From assembly GCA_963823675.1 (NCBI GenBank), contig CAWGMT010000021.1, positions 62,001-126,000 on the forward strand: DNA of 64,000 bases, written 5' to 3'. The notes under the pieces were generated by a model. It searched no databases, was not told the DNA's origin, and was given only the letters and a program-made list of their open reading frames with translations. This document shows, piece after piece, positions 36,560 through 45,492 of this stretch. The translations under genes and the position numbers were made by a program. This DNA comes from CAWGMT01 sp963823675. GTDB lineage: Bacteria; Planctomycetota; Planctomycetia; Isosphaerales; Isosphaeraceae. Positions within the stretch are counted from its first letter, which is position 1; every line of letters begins with the position of its first letter.

Positions 36560-37638
36560 ATGAGTGATCCACTGACCTGGTCGCCGATCAGTTTAGGTCG
36601 TTGGTTTGGGACGACCGTGCGGTTGCACGTCATCCTTATTCTCTTCGTGGCGGTCAGGCTGCTCCTGGCTGCCTTCAATCTGGCCGCCCAGGGCACGCTG
36701 GCCCAGCTCGTGCAGACCGCTTGCTGGTTGGGCCTCTTGCTCGTGGCGCTCGCGGTCCATGAGCTGGGACATGCGGTCACGGCCGCCTGGCTCGACTGCC
36801 CCCAGGAGGATGTCCACGTCTGGCCGCTGGGAAGTCTGGTCGGCCCCAGCTTCGTACCCCGGTCGAGTGAGCACATCCTGGTGGCCCTGGCGGGCCCGGT
36901 CACGAGCGGCGCCGTGTTTCTGACCGTCGCCCTGGGGCTGAACATCTTCACGCACGCCACGATCGTCTGGAACCCCTTCGGCAATGTCGACGATGCCGGT
37001 GCGCCGGCCCTGGCCAGCGGGTCCCTGGCCGCGCCGCTCTCACTCGTCTGGATCGCCGGCTGGTTCGGCTACCTGAACCTCGTCCTGGTGCTGGCGAATT
37101 TGATCCCCGCGCTTCCCTTCGATTTCGGGCGCACGTTCCGGGCCTACCTGGGGAGCACGTCGGTCGTAGCGTCGCGCGACAACATGTACGCTCCGTGGAC
37201 GGCCCGCGCCTGTGCTCTGCTGCTGGTGCTCACGGGTTTGGTCCGCCTGGTCGCGAGCTGGCGTTCTGACGGAATCACCTTGATCGCGCTCGGTGCCTTG
37301 ATCGCGCTCCTGGTGCATATCGAGGCACGGATGCTCGAGGATGGCGGGTATTTCGACAACGGGGTCTTCGGCTACGATTTCTCCGATGGTTACACCAGCC
37401 TCGAAAGCAGCGCGGCCAAGGTTCGACCGTACCCGGAAAGTGCGATCAAGCGCTGGCGCCGCCGCCGCTCCGAGCAACGCCGCCAACGCCGCCTGGCTCG
37501 CGAGGCGGCCGAGGAACGACGGATGGATGAGATTCTGGCAAAGCTGCACCACGAAGGACGCGCGGCACTCACCGACGAAGAGAACCGGTTTCTGGTTCGC
37601 GTAAGCGTGCGCTGCGCAACAGGACGAAGCACACCTGA
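36560..37638 (+). CDS. Site-2-protease-family (M50) membrane metalloprotease
   Basis: About 360 residues. Several membrane helices contain ALAVHELGHAV (the zinc HExxH motif at about residue 74), followed by VALAGPVTSGAV and NLVLVLANLIPALPFDFGR, the second metal/Asp region of M50 enzymes. These proteases cut membrane proteins within the bilayer, often in sigma-factor signalling. The C-terminal cytoplasmic tail is strongly basic (RRRRSEQRRQRRLAREAAEE). As sequenced the frame runs on into the YkgJ gene, but near 37615 one base seems to be missing; with it restored the tail ends RNRTKHT and a TGA at 37636-37638. Confidence 0.85.
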
Positions 37639-37699
37639 GCGTACCGGCCCACGCAAAAGCGGAGACACCCGCTCCTTTAAGGGAAATGTGACCGAGACC

Positions 37700-38185
37700 A
37701 TGCCGAGACCGAAAAAACGCAAGCCGAGCCGAGCCGAGCTGAAGGCGGGCGAATGCCTGTGCGACCACTGCACCGGCAAGTGCTGCCGCTATTTTTCATT
37801 GCCGATCGACAACCCGACCACCTGGAACGACTACGATTCGATTCGCTGGTATCTGGCACACGGCCGGACGATGGTCTACGTTGAGAAGCGGCAGTGGTAT
37901 CTTCTGGTGCTCTCCGAGTGCAACTACCTGACCAAGGACAACCGCTGCGGGATTTACCTCAACCGGCCCAAGATCTGCCGCGACTATACAACGGATAATT
38001 GTGAATACGACAACGATTGGTCATTCGAGAAGCTCTTCGAGACGCCCGAACAGATCTGGGAGTATGCCGAGGCGGTTTTGCCGCCGCGCAAGCAGATCGG
38101 ACGCCTCGCCGCGAACCTGCCGGTCGTGACGATCTCTCATTCAACGCGTTCGGAGGATCTCGGCGCCGATGGCCCGACGCTCTAA
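37700..38185 (+). CDS. YkgJ family cysteine-cluster protein
   Basis: 161 residues from the ATG at 37700. The Cys pattern is that of YkgJ/UPF0153 proteins, which are thought to bind zinc or an Fe-S cluster: CLCDHCTGKCC near the start, CNYLTKDNRCGIYLNRPKIC in the middle and DYTTDNCEYDND. Role unknown; in planctomycetes this family is usually near lipid or CoA genes. Read without correction, it appears fused in frame to the upstream M50 protease, which I attribute to the frameshift there. Its 3' end overlaps the next gene by 17 bases. Confidence 0.85.
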   Translation: MPRPKKRKPSRAELKAGECLCDHCTGKCCRYFSLPIDNPTTWNDYDSIRWYLAHGRTMVYVEKRQWYLLVLSECNYLTKDNRCGIYLNRPKICRDYTTDNCEYDNDWSFEKLFETPEQIWEYAEAVLPPRKQIGRLAANLPVVTISHSTRSEDLGADGPTL

Positions 38186-38728
38186 TCATTACGAAGCGGC
38201 TTTCGAGGCATTCGTCCGCTCGTTGCGCGTGCCGTGTGTGGCCATCGACGAGGCCAAGCGCGCACTGTCGGGTGAATACGGCCTGAAGAGCCCGGATTTC
38301 TTGCTCTATCCTCGGTTTGCAACCAACCTGGTGGTTGAAGTTAAAGGCAAGCGCGCAAGAATAAGCGAGGCCGGCGCGACTGGGAAAACTGGGTGACCAC
38401 GGATGACCTGGACGGACTGGATCGCTGGCAGACGATGTTCGGATCCGCGTTCCGGTCGGTGTTGTCGTTTGCTTACGCGGAGCCGATCCAGCCGTTTCCC
38501 TTGCCGCGCCAGAACGGCGCATTTGAGTTTCGGGGCCTGGAGTACCGCTTCTGGGCCGTTGAGCTTGACGAATACATCGCCCATCTGCGCTCCCGCGGGC
38601 CGGCGTGGAAGGCGGTTGCGATGGCCCGCCGTGCGTTTCGCCGCCGGGTCCGTCCCCTGGTCGAATGGCTGCCGATGCACATGGATTCCGCCCGACGTCC
38701 TGTTGTTGTAAAGGAAAGAGAACGATGA
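38169..38728 (+). CDS. HYExAFE family protein (one frameshift)
   Basis: About 187 residues. The defining motif is literal at residues 7-13 (NHYEAAFEAFV). A nuclease-like core follows: SPDFLLYP, VVEVKGKRA (a D...E-x-K arrangement as in PD-(D/E)xK folds), then after a break near 38370 the other frame continues RDWENWVTTDDLDGLDRWQ, FAYAEPIQPFP and YRFWAVELDEYIAHLR. The motif D...ExK is my observation; the family has no established function. It overlaps the YkgJ gene upstream by 17 bases and the next gene by 4 (ATGA), indicating translational coupling. Confidence 0.85.
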
Positions 38729-38949
38729 CTCGAATTCTCCAAAGATGGGCTCGCCCGATGGCTCCGGTCCTCCTGGCCGGCAGCTTGCTCTTCTGCCCGC
38801 TGGCTCACCACGAGGCGCGAGCCCAGCCCGCGGCTCCGGGCGAGGAGGAGAGTGCCGAATCGAAGGGCCGCCCTTGGGATGGTTATATCGCCACCGGCTG
38901 CCTGGTGTTCCTGGCGCTTTTCATCGTGGCGAAGTCGGCCCGGCGGTGA
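38725..38949 (+). CDS. Small membrane protein with signal anchor and C-terminal helix
   Basis: 74 residues from the ATG at 38725, overlapping the preceding stop by four bases and preceded by AAGGAAAGAG. A signal-type segment (MAPVLLAGSLLFCPLAHHEA) ends at an ARA-Q site; a Glu-rich spacer follows, and then a second helix (TGCLVFLALFIVAKSARR) with a basic end. Probably an inner-membrane protein with a short outer loop. Unknown function. Confidence 0.6.
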   Translation: MTRILQRWARPMAPVLLAGSLLFCPLAHHEARAQPAAPGEEESAESKGRPWDGYIATGCLVFLALFIVAKSARR

Positions 38950-38982
38950 GCGATTCGCGGGAACGCTACGGGGAAGTGACGC

Positions 38983-40179
38983 GTGCCGATCGCCAGCCCG
39001 ATCGACTGGGAATCACTGCGAGAGGCCGAGTTTCCGGTAACGCGGAGCTGGGCCTACCTTGATCACGCCGCCGTCTCGCCTCTGCCCAGGCGCTCGGGGG
39101 ATGCTCTCCGCGCCTGGACCGAAGCCCAGGAAAGGGACGGCGTGGTCGGCTGGCCCCAGTGGGAAGAGAGGGTCGAAAAAATCCGGGGTGATGTCGCCCG
39201 ATTGATCAATGCCGACCGCGACGAGATCGCCTTGATCGCGAATACGACGCACGGGATCGGTCTGATCGCCGAGGGGTTTCCGTGGCGGGAAGGGGAAAAT
39301 GTCGTCACGGCCGCCGACGAATTTGCCTCCAACATCTATCCCTGGATGAATCTGGCGAGCCGGGGCGTCGCGCTTCGCCAGGTGGAAAGCCGCGACGGCC
39401 GGATCTGGTTGGAGGACCTCGCCGCCGCGATCGATCACGCGACGCGGCTGCTGGCGATCAGTCATGTCGGGTTTGCCACGGGCTTTCGCAACGATCTCGA
39501 CGCGCTTTGCGAGATGTGCCGGCGACGGGGCGTGGCTCTGTTTGTGGATGCGATCCAGGGACTGGGACCGCTCGTGATCGACGTCAAGCGCACGCCGATC
39601 GACTTCCTCGCGGCCGACGGCCACAAGTGGCTGCTGGGCCCCGAGGGTGCGGGCCTTCTTTACGTGCGCCGCGACTGGATCGAGCGGCTCCGTCCGATCG
39701 GTGTCGGCTGGCACAGCGTCGTCGGCTCCTACAACTCGCCCCGGAATGAGTTTCGTTTGAAGCCCGGCGCCAGTCGCTGGGAGGGCGGTTCATTCAACAT
39801 GCCCGGCTTGCAGTGCTTCGGGGCGAGCGTCGGCTTGTTCCACGAGCTCGGCGCGCAGGTGATCTCGGCCCGGATCATGGACCGGGCGGAGGCCGCTCGC
39901 GAAGCGGCCAGGGCCGCCGGGTGGGCTGTCTATGGTTCGACGCGCGACCTGGACCGTTCGGCGATCGTCGTCCTGGAACGAGGTGACGCCGATCCTCAAG
40001 CGGCCGCCCGGGACCTGCGGCGCGAAGGCGTTGTGGTATCGTGCCGGCGGGGGCGGCTTCGCATCAGTCCCCACCTGTATAATAATGACGACGACTTCCG
40101 GCGGCTCCGCCTGGGCCTGGCGGGCTCGCGCTCTATCCCAGGCATGGTCTTCTCACCCCAGTCGGGAGCGCAACCATGA
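38983..40179 (+). CDS. Class V aminotransferase / cysteine-desulfurase-fold enzyme
   Basis: 398 residues, PLP fold type I. Start at GTG 38983 after GGGGAAG. Motifs: YLDHAAVSPLPR at the start, NTTHGIGLIAEG (PLP phosphate loop), SHVGFATGFRNDL, VDAIQGLGPL (Asp to the pyridine nitrogen) and ADGHKWLLGPEGAGLLYVRRD with the Schiff-base Lys. A SufS-type active Cys loop was not evident, so a general class V aminotransferase or isopenicillin-N-epimerase-like enzyme fits better than a desulfurase. Its stop overlaps the coaD start (ATGA), so the two are translationally coupled. Confidence 0.88.
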   Translation: MPIASPIDWESLREAEFPVTRSWAYLDHAAVSPLPRRSGDALRAWTEAQERDGVVGWPQWEERVEKIRGDVARLINADRDEIALIANTTHGIGLIAEGFPWREGENVVTAADEFASNIYPWMNLASRGVALRQVESRDGRIWLEDLAAAIDHATRLLAISHVGFATGFRNDLDALCEMCRRRGVALFVDAIQGLGPLVIDVKRTPIDFLAADGHKWLLGPEGAGLLYVRRDWIERLRPIGVGWHSVVGSYNSPRNEFRLKPGASRWEGGSFNMPGLQCFGASVGLFHELGAQVISARIMDRAEAAREAARAAGWAVYGSTRDLDRSAIVVLERGDADPQAAARDLRREGVVVSCRRGRLRISPHLYNNDDDFRRLRLGLAGSRSIPGMVFSPQSGAQP

Positions 40180-40733
40180 CTCAGATCAGCCGGGATCCTT
40201 TCCGGACCGCCGTCTTCACGGGAACGTTCGACCCCATCACGCTGGGCCATCTCGACGTGATCAGAAGGGGGCGTCTCCTTTTCGACCACGTGGTGGTGGG
40301 GATTGGTGTCAATCCCAACAAGGAGTCATTGTTCAGCGTCGACGAGCGGGTCAACATGGCGCGATCGGTCGTGCGGCCGTTTCCCAACGTTTCGGTCGAT
40401 GCCGTCGAGGGATTGACCGTGAGTTACGTCCGGCGGATCGGCGCCCAGGTGATCTTGCGCAGGTTGCGCACGCTCTCCGACATGGAGTACGAGTTCGGCA
40501 TGACGCTCACGAACCATCGACTCGATCCCGGGGTCGAAACGGTCTTTCTCATGGCCGATGGCGAGTACTCTCACGTTTCGAGCACGCTGATCAAGCAGCT
40601 CGCCCATTTCGGAGGGGCCGAAGCGCTCTTGCGGTTCGTGCCGGCCGAGTTGATCGAGGCGATCCTCTTGAAATTGGCGGTCCGGTCAACGGCTGGCCCG
40701 CGGGATGAAGAGGTCGCGGGACCACTGGCGTAG
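40176..40733 (+). CDS. coaD: Phosphopantetheine adenylyltransferase
   Basis: 185 residues; most family members are about 160, so the C-terminus is slightly extended. It catalyses the penultimate step of coenzyme A synthesis, joining 4'-phosphopantetheine and ATP. Signatures are GTFDPITLGHLDVI (nucleotide-binding T/HxGH), VGIGVNPNKESLF, LRTLSDMEYEFGM and EYSHVSSTLIK. The GTG/ATG choice is fixed by the 4-base overlap with the preceding gene. It converges on the J-domain gene, and the 3' ends overlap by 48 bases. Confidence 0.95.
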   Translation: MTQISRDPFRTAVFTGTFDPITLGHLDVIRRGRLLFDHVVVGIGVNPNKESLFSVDERVNMARSVVRPFPNVSVDAVEGLTVSYVRRIGAQVILRRLRTLSDMEYEFGMTLTNHRLDPGVETVFLMADGEYSHVSSTLIKQLAHFGGAEALLRFVPAELIEAILLKLAVRSTAGPRDEEVAGPLA

Positions 40734-41390
40734 CCCGAGGCCGTGGGTAGAGAGCAGTTGATGGATCGTAGTCACGGCTTTCCACGCGCGGTCGAAATTC
40801 GAGTAGCTCAGCCAGCCATCGAATCGATCGTCGGCGACCCGCGCACGCGAGCTGACGACGCGGGTCGTGACGATCATTTGATCGAAGACGTGCTGCAACG
40901 TGGCGATCCGGGACGAGGGCTCAACGTGTGCCGGCTGCTGGCCGGCTGTGATGGGGTCTGGCCAGCAGATGTTGAGGCTACAGCTCAGGAATCGCTCTTC
41001 GTCGGGGGCCCGTTCCGTGATCCAGACGTAATCGGCCTCGTCCCAGAGAAAACGCACGCACAGAAGCTCGAGGGCGACCAAGCTCGAGGGAGGAACGTTC
41101 TTGTCATGCATCCCCGGGCGGACCGAGTCGCTTGGTCGCTCGGGCCTGGGCCGGGGGGGACTGGCCGGGTGTCCCGTGCCCTGCTCCGCGTGGGCTGCCC
41201 GTGCGATGCGGGCGCGGCTGAGCATTTCGTAGGATTGCACGATGATCCGGAATGCCCAGTCTTCTCCTCCTGTATCGGGATGGTACCGTTTTGCCTTCTG
41301 ACGGTAGGCGTCGCGAATCTGCTCGAGCGTGGCGCCCTGGGCCACGCCGAGGACCTTCTGGGGATCGATCTCGAAACTGAAGAGCGACAC
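40686..41390 (-). CDS. J-domain (DnaJ-like) protein
   Basis: 234 residues. The N-terminal 65 residues form a J domain (KVLGVAQGATLEQIRDAYRQ, KAKRYHPDTGGEDWAFRIIV) with the HPD motif that stimulates DnaK ATPase. There is no Gly/Phe region or zinc domain. The remainder (SSLVALELLCVRFLWDEADY...WKAVTTIHQLL) is unrecognised. It is the last gene of the McsA-like/McsB operon, 39 bases after mcsB, suggesting a role in protein quality control together with arginine phosphorylation. Confidence 0.85.
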   Translation of the reverse strand: MSLFSFEIDPQKVLGVAQGATLEQIRDAYRQKAKRYHPDTGGEDWAFRIIVQSYEMLSRARIARAAHAEQGTGHPASPPRPRPERPSDSVRPGMHDKNVPPSSLVALELLCVRFLWDEADYVWITERAPDEERFLSCSLNICWPDPITAGQQPAHVEPSSRIATLQHVFDQMIVTTRVVSSRARVADDRFDGWLSYSNFDRAWKAVTTIHQLLSTHGLGLRQWSRDLFIPRASR

Positions 41391-41429
41391 GTCCCGAATT
41401 CCTCTCCTTCAAGTCAACGGGGGGCGAGC

Positions 41430-42498
41430 TCAGAGCCGGGGCCCCTGGCGGCCGTTGGAGAGCCGGCTGCGCAGATAGGAGGCCCGCGCCACGTTTCGTT
41501 CCTCGACACCGAGCTCGGATCCGCGGAGCTTCTGGAGGAAGGCGGGTTGGGTCTGGATGAACAGCTCGTTGACGGTGGCGATCGACAGGTCGTCGATCAA
41601 TCCCAGGTTGATGCCCATGCGCACGCTGGACAGCAGGAGCATCGTCTCCTCGCTCGAGATGGTCTGGGCCGTCTTCAGGACGCCGTAGGCGCGGCTGACC
41701 TGGTCGTGCAGGTGCTGTTTGCGCTCGGTGAGGAGATGCTGGCGAGCGGCCCGCTCGTACTGGAGCACCTGGGGAACGACGTCGGTCAGGATCTTGATCA
41801 GTTCGACCTCGCTCTTGCCCAGCGTCTGCTGGTTGGAGATCTGGTAGAAGTCGCCCGAGGCCTGGCTGCCCTCGCCGTAGAGACCGCGGACGGCCAGGTT
41901 GATCTTCTGAAGTGCGCGGAAGACCTTGTCGATCTGCTTTGTCTGAACCAGGCCGGGCAGGTGCAGCATCACGCCGACGCGGATGCCGGTGCCGACGTTG
42001 GTGGGGCAGGCTGTCAGGTAGCCGAGCTGGGGGCTGAAGGCGTAGGCGATCTGCGTTCTCCAGTCGGTCGTCGAGCTGGTTGACGGCGTCCCAGACTTCC
42101 GGCAGGCGAAAACCCGAGAGCATGAACTGGACGCGAAGGTGGTCTTCCTCGTTGACCATGATGGCGACGTTTTCGAGCGGGCTGATGGCCACGCCGCGCG
42201 GGCCCGTCGCCGTTGGCCAGCTCGCGGGAGATGATCTGGCGCTCGACCAGGAACTGGCGGTCGAGAATCGACAGCGAGTTGACGTCGATGTACGACAGAT
42301 CGAGCTTGGCCTGGCTCAACGGCCGAGATGAAGTGGGCTTCGATCTCGGTCTTCTCGCTCGCGGCTGGCGCGGTTGGTGAAGGGGAAGTCGGCGAGGTTG
42401 CGCGCGAGGCGAATCCGGGAGCACATGACGATGTCGCTCTCGGGGCCGGTGCCCCGCAGCCATTCGCCGGAAGACTTGGTGAGGTCGTCGAGAGTCAT
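41430..42498 (-). CDS. mcsB: Protein-arginine kinase McsB (about four frameshifts)
   Basis: About 356 residues after repair, the normal length. McsB phosphorylates arginines and marks proteins for ClpCP degradation in Firmicutes. Recognisable parts of the ATP:guanido phosphotransferase fold: DIVMCSRIRLARNLADFPF, EKTEIEAHFISAV, DRQFLVERQIISRELA, VAIMVNEEDHLRVQ (active-site NEEDH loop), RVGVMLHLPGLV and GLYGEGSQASGDFYQISNQ. Frames change near 42370, 42310, 42205 and 42055, all within 320 bases, while every conserved block survives. This pattern suggests a locally poor consensus. The start ATG at 42498 overlaps the mcsA stop (ATGA). Confidence 0.88.
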
Positions 42499-42981
42499 GC
42501 CTGTGGGTCCTTCTGGCGGAGCTGGTCTCGCAGCCGCGCGGCTTCCTCGTAGTCTTCGCGAGCGATCGCCTCGCGGAGTTGCGTGCGCAGCCGCAGCCGT
42601 AATCCGGCACCCGAACGTCGTCGTGCCGACCTTGCCGACGTGCCTGCTCGCGCCGTGAAATCGCTGGAGCAAAGGCACCAGCCCGGCCGAGAATACCTGA
42701 TAGTCCTGCGGGCAGCCCAGCCGGCCGCCGGCCCGGAATTCCATGAACTTGATGCCGCAATCGGGGCAGGTCAGCTCGGCCAGCTCGCCGACCAGTTCGC
42801 CGACGTGGGCCACGATCAGGCACTGGACCACGGCGTCCAGCGACAGGTCGGGCGGCTATTCCGGCACGGTCAAGCCGGCCTTGCGGGCACAGGACTGGCA
42901 CAGGTGAAGCTCGCGCCGCTTCCCCTTGGTCGGCTCGGTCAGGTGGACCGAGGCTTCATTCTGGCACCGTTGACACATCAT
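42495..42981 (-). CDS. mcsA: McsA-like zinc-finger/UVR-motif adaptor (in-frame TAG, one frameshift)
   Basis: About 160 residues. CxxC knuckles occur at the N-terminus (MCQRCQNEASVHL...LHLCQSCARKAGL) and in the middle (ELTCPDCGIKFMEFRAGGRLGCPQDY). A C-terminal UVR motif follows in another frame (RLRTQLREAIAREDYEEAARLRDQ). In Firmicutes McsA activates McsB. An in-frame TAG at 42856-42858 separates GLTVPE from PPDLSLDAVV, and the frame shifts near 42600; with both repaired the protein is full length. The start overlaps the preceding gene's stop and the stop overlaps mcsB, so translation is coupled. Confidence 0.82.
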
Positions 42982-43571
42982 CGGCCCGACCACCTGCAAA
43001 GGGGCGTGCTCATGATCCAGGAATTGTCCGCCGCTTGCAACACCGCCGTCATCGCCCCTGCTCTTGTCTCGATGGCCTTGATCTTGTCTCGCAGCCGGGC
43101 CGCCGACTCGTAATCTTCGGCCGCGACCGCTCGCTTCAGCTCGTTGCGCAGCTGGATCAGGGTCGTCTGTTGCTGCGTGTTCCGCGAGGCGCACGCTTGG
43201 GTACCTTGCCGGAGTGCCGCGTCTCACCGTGGATGTTCTCCAGCAACGGCATCAGCTCGTCGCGGAAGACCTCGTAATCATACGGACACCCCAGCCGGCC
43301 CGAGTTGCGGAACTCCAGGAACGTGATCTGGCAGACCGGGCAGACCTGCTTGTCGGCCGGCGGACGGCTCGCGGACCGATCCGGTACCGCCGGCGTTGAC
43401 GATCAGCTTCTTGGCGATCTCGCTCATCGGCGCCGCTTCGAACGCCTCCTCCGGCGGGGCCAGGTGCTGGCGGGCGTGCTCGTCGCAGAAGTGGTACTCG
43501 CGGTGCTTGCCCTTCTCGACGATGTCGGTGATGTGAAATGTGGCGGGCTTGGCACATTTCTGGCATTTCAT
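42978..43571 (-). CDS. Second McsA-like UVR-motif protein (two frameshifts)
   Basis: About 198 residues. Layout as in McsA: MKCQKCAKPATFHITDIVEK, HFCDEHARQHL, a Pro/Glu linker, then CPVCQITFLEFRNSGRLGCP, YDYEVFRDELMPLLENIHG and a UVR motif (LRNELKRAVAAEDYESAARL). The longer linker (EEAFEAAPMSEIAKKLIVNAGG) distinguishes it from the downstream paralogue. Frames change near 43370 and 43195. It is the first gene of the operon, 136 bases downstream of the predicted transcription start, and overlaps the next gene by four bases. Confidence 0.82.
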
Positions 43572-43713
43572 GGAGCGACTCCGCCGGCCGGTCTACGGCC
43601 ACGCCGGCGGCCACGAAGCCATTTCCGACGGCCGTCCCGATTCGAGTCGGCCGGTAGGACCCGCCGCGAAGGAGCGTCGCCTCGGGTCACAATGAAGCGT
43701 AAACTCATTTTGT

Positions 43714-43742
43714 ATTCTAATTATCCCATCCAGGGGTGTCAA
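43714..43742 (-). promoter_or_regulatory. Consensus sigma-70-type promoter for the McsA/McsB/DnaJ operon
   Basis: On the minus strand, TTGACA (43737-43742) is followed after exactly 17 bases by TAGAAT (43714-43719). It lies in an AT-rich island in GC-rich DNA, about 140 bases upstream of the first operon gene. No CIRCE- or CtsR-type operator was seen nearby. Confidence 0.65.
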
Positions 43743-43873
43743 GCAATCCGGAAAAGCCTGCGACCGCCCGCGGACCTGCGCGGGCCGCAGCGTCCTGAAC
43801 CCACACGAACGTCGAAATCGGTTCCGGCGTCGGTTGCACCGCCGCCGATCGAGCCGGGCGGCCAGCCTTGTAC

Positions 43874-43903
43874 TTGTGGACGCGCGTGCGCGACTGCTAA
43901 TGT
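43874..43903 (+). promoter_or_regulatory. Possible promoter for trpE
   Basis: TTGTGG (43874-43879), an 18-base spacer, then TAATGT (43898-43903), 52 bases before the trpE ATG. Both boxes deviate from consensus, and no leader peptide rich in Trp codons was seen. Confidence 0.25.
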
Positions 43904-43954
43904 ACATTCATTGCGGTCACAGACGTCGACACTCTGCGCGAATCTGGCTTTCCG

Positions 43955-45470
43955 ATGAGTCGCTATCGCCCGTCATTCGACGAATTCTGCCGATGTCTCG
44001 GATTCAGGGCGTCGTGCGTGCCCGTCTACCGCCAGTTGACCGGGGACGGGCTGACCCCGGTCTCGGCCTTTCGCCGCGATCGAGCGGTCGGCCCCCTCCT
44101 TCCTTTTCGAGAGCGTCATCGGTGGCGAAAAGGTCGGCCGGTTCAGCTTTCTGGGCACCGAGCCATTCCTGAAGTTCGACGCGCGCGGGCTCGAGGTCTC
44201 GATCACGGCCGATCGATCGAGCCCGAGCTCGCCCGCTCGTTCACTGCGCAGCGATCCCTTCGTCGAGCTTCAGGCTGCTGCTCGAGCGGTATCGCGGTCT
44301 CCCGCTCAGCAGGGCTGCCTCGGTTCACCGGCGGCGCCGTCGGCTACGCGTCCTACGACGCCGTGCGCTACTCCGAGAACCTGCCGAACGCCCCGCCCGA
44401 CGATCGCGGCCTGCCCGACCTGTCTTTCGCCTTCTACGATCGCATGGTGATTTTCGACCATATTCGCAAGACGATCCTGGTTGTCGCCCAGGCGCATCTG
44501 GATCTCGCGGCCGACGCCCGGACGGCCTACGATTCCGCCTGCGGCTCGCGTCGATCGAGCTCGTCGGCCGGCTCGCCGCGCCCGGCGACGACCTCGGCCT
44601 GCGCGATATCGAGACGGACTCGCCGGTCTTGCTGCGGCCCCGGTCAAATTTCACCCGCGAGCGAGTACGAGGCGGTCGTCCGCCACTGCCAGGAATACAT
44701 CAAGGCCGGCGACATCTTCCAGGTCGTTCCCAGCCAGCGATTCGAGATCGAGACCAGGGCCCTGCCCTTCGACATCTACCGCGTGCTGCGGGTGGTCAAT
44801 CCCAGCCCGTTTCTCTTCTATCTGCCATTCGGCGATTTTGCGCTGATCGGCAGCTCGCCCGAGATCCTGGTTCGCGTCGAGGACGGCAGCGTCACCATCC
44901 GGCCCCTGGCCGGGACGCGCCGCCGCGGCAGCGATCGAGGCCGAGGATCGCGCCCTGGCCGAAGAGCTGCTGGCCGACCCCAAGGAGCGCGCCGAGCACA
45001 TCATGCTCGTCGATCTGGGGCGCAACGACGTCGGCCGGGTCGCCGACTATCGCACGGTGCAGCTCACTGACGTCATGAAGGTCGAGCGCTACTCGCACGT
45101 GATGCACATCACGTCGAACGTCACCGGCCGGCTGCGAGCCGGCCAGACCGCTTTCGACTCGCTGCGGGCCGGCCTGCCGGCGGGAACCGTATCGGGCGCG
45201 CCCAAGGTGCGAGCGATGGAGATCATCGATGAGGTCGAGCCCCAGAAGCGCGGACCTTACGCCGGTGCGGTCGGATACATCGACTTCACCGGCAACATGG
45301 ATACTTGCATCGCCTTGAGGACGCTGGTGGTCCAGGGCAATAAAGCGTACATCCAGGCCGGCGGCGGGGTGGTCTACGACAGCATCCCCGGCGACGAGTA
45401 CGAGGAGACGGTCAACAAGGCGCGCGGGCTCTTGAAGGCCGTCGAAATCGCGGAATCGCAGCTTCCCTGA
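43955..45470 (+). CDS. trpE: Anthranilate synthase component I (about six frameshifts)
   Basis: About 505 residues after repair, the normal length. It makes anthranilate from chorismate with the TrpG amidotransferase. Conserved blocks: VIGGEKVGRFSFLGTEP (Trp-binding N-domain), PRFTGGAVGYASYDAVRY, YIKAGDIFQVVPSQRF, NPSPFLFYLPFGDFALIGSS, PLAGTRRRG, HIMLVDLGRNDVGRV, VSGAPKVRAMEIIDEVEP and GGGVVYDS. Frame changes fall between about 44080 and 44935 (near 44080, 44215, 44290, 44545, 44655 and 44930), while the last 180 codons are clean. Every active-site block is preserved, so I regard it as a functional gene in a badly called stretch. No trpG is nearby. Confidence 0.9.
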
Positions 45471-45492
45471 ATCGGTCCCGAGTGGCCCTTCC

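Noticed and set aside
38983..40179. Calling the class V aminotransferase a SufS cysteine desulfurase
   Set aside because: The fold and Schiff-base Lys are clear, but I could not find the active-site Cys loop and no suf or isc genes are nearby.
43955..45470. trpE as a true pseudogene
   Set aside because: Six breaks would normally mean decay, but every active-site block is conserved at residue level and the breaks cluster with others in neighbouring conserved genes, which fits consensus errors better.
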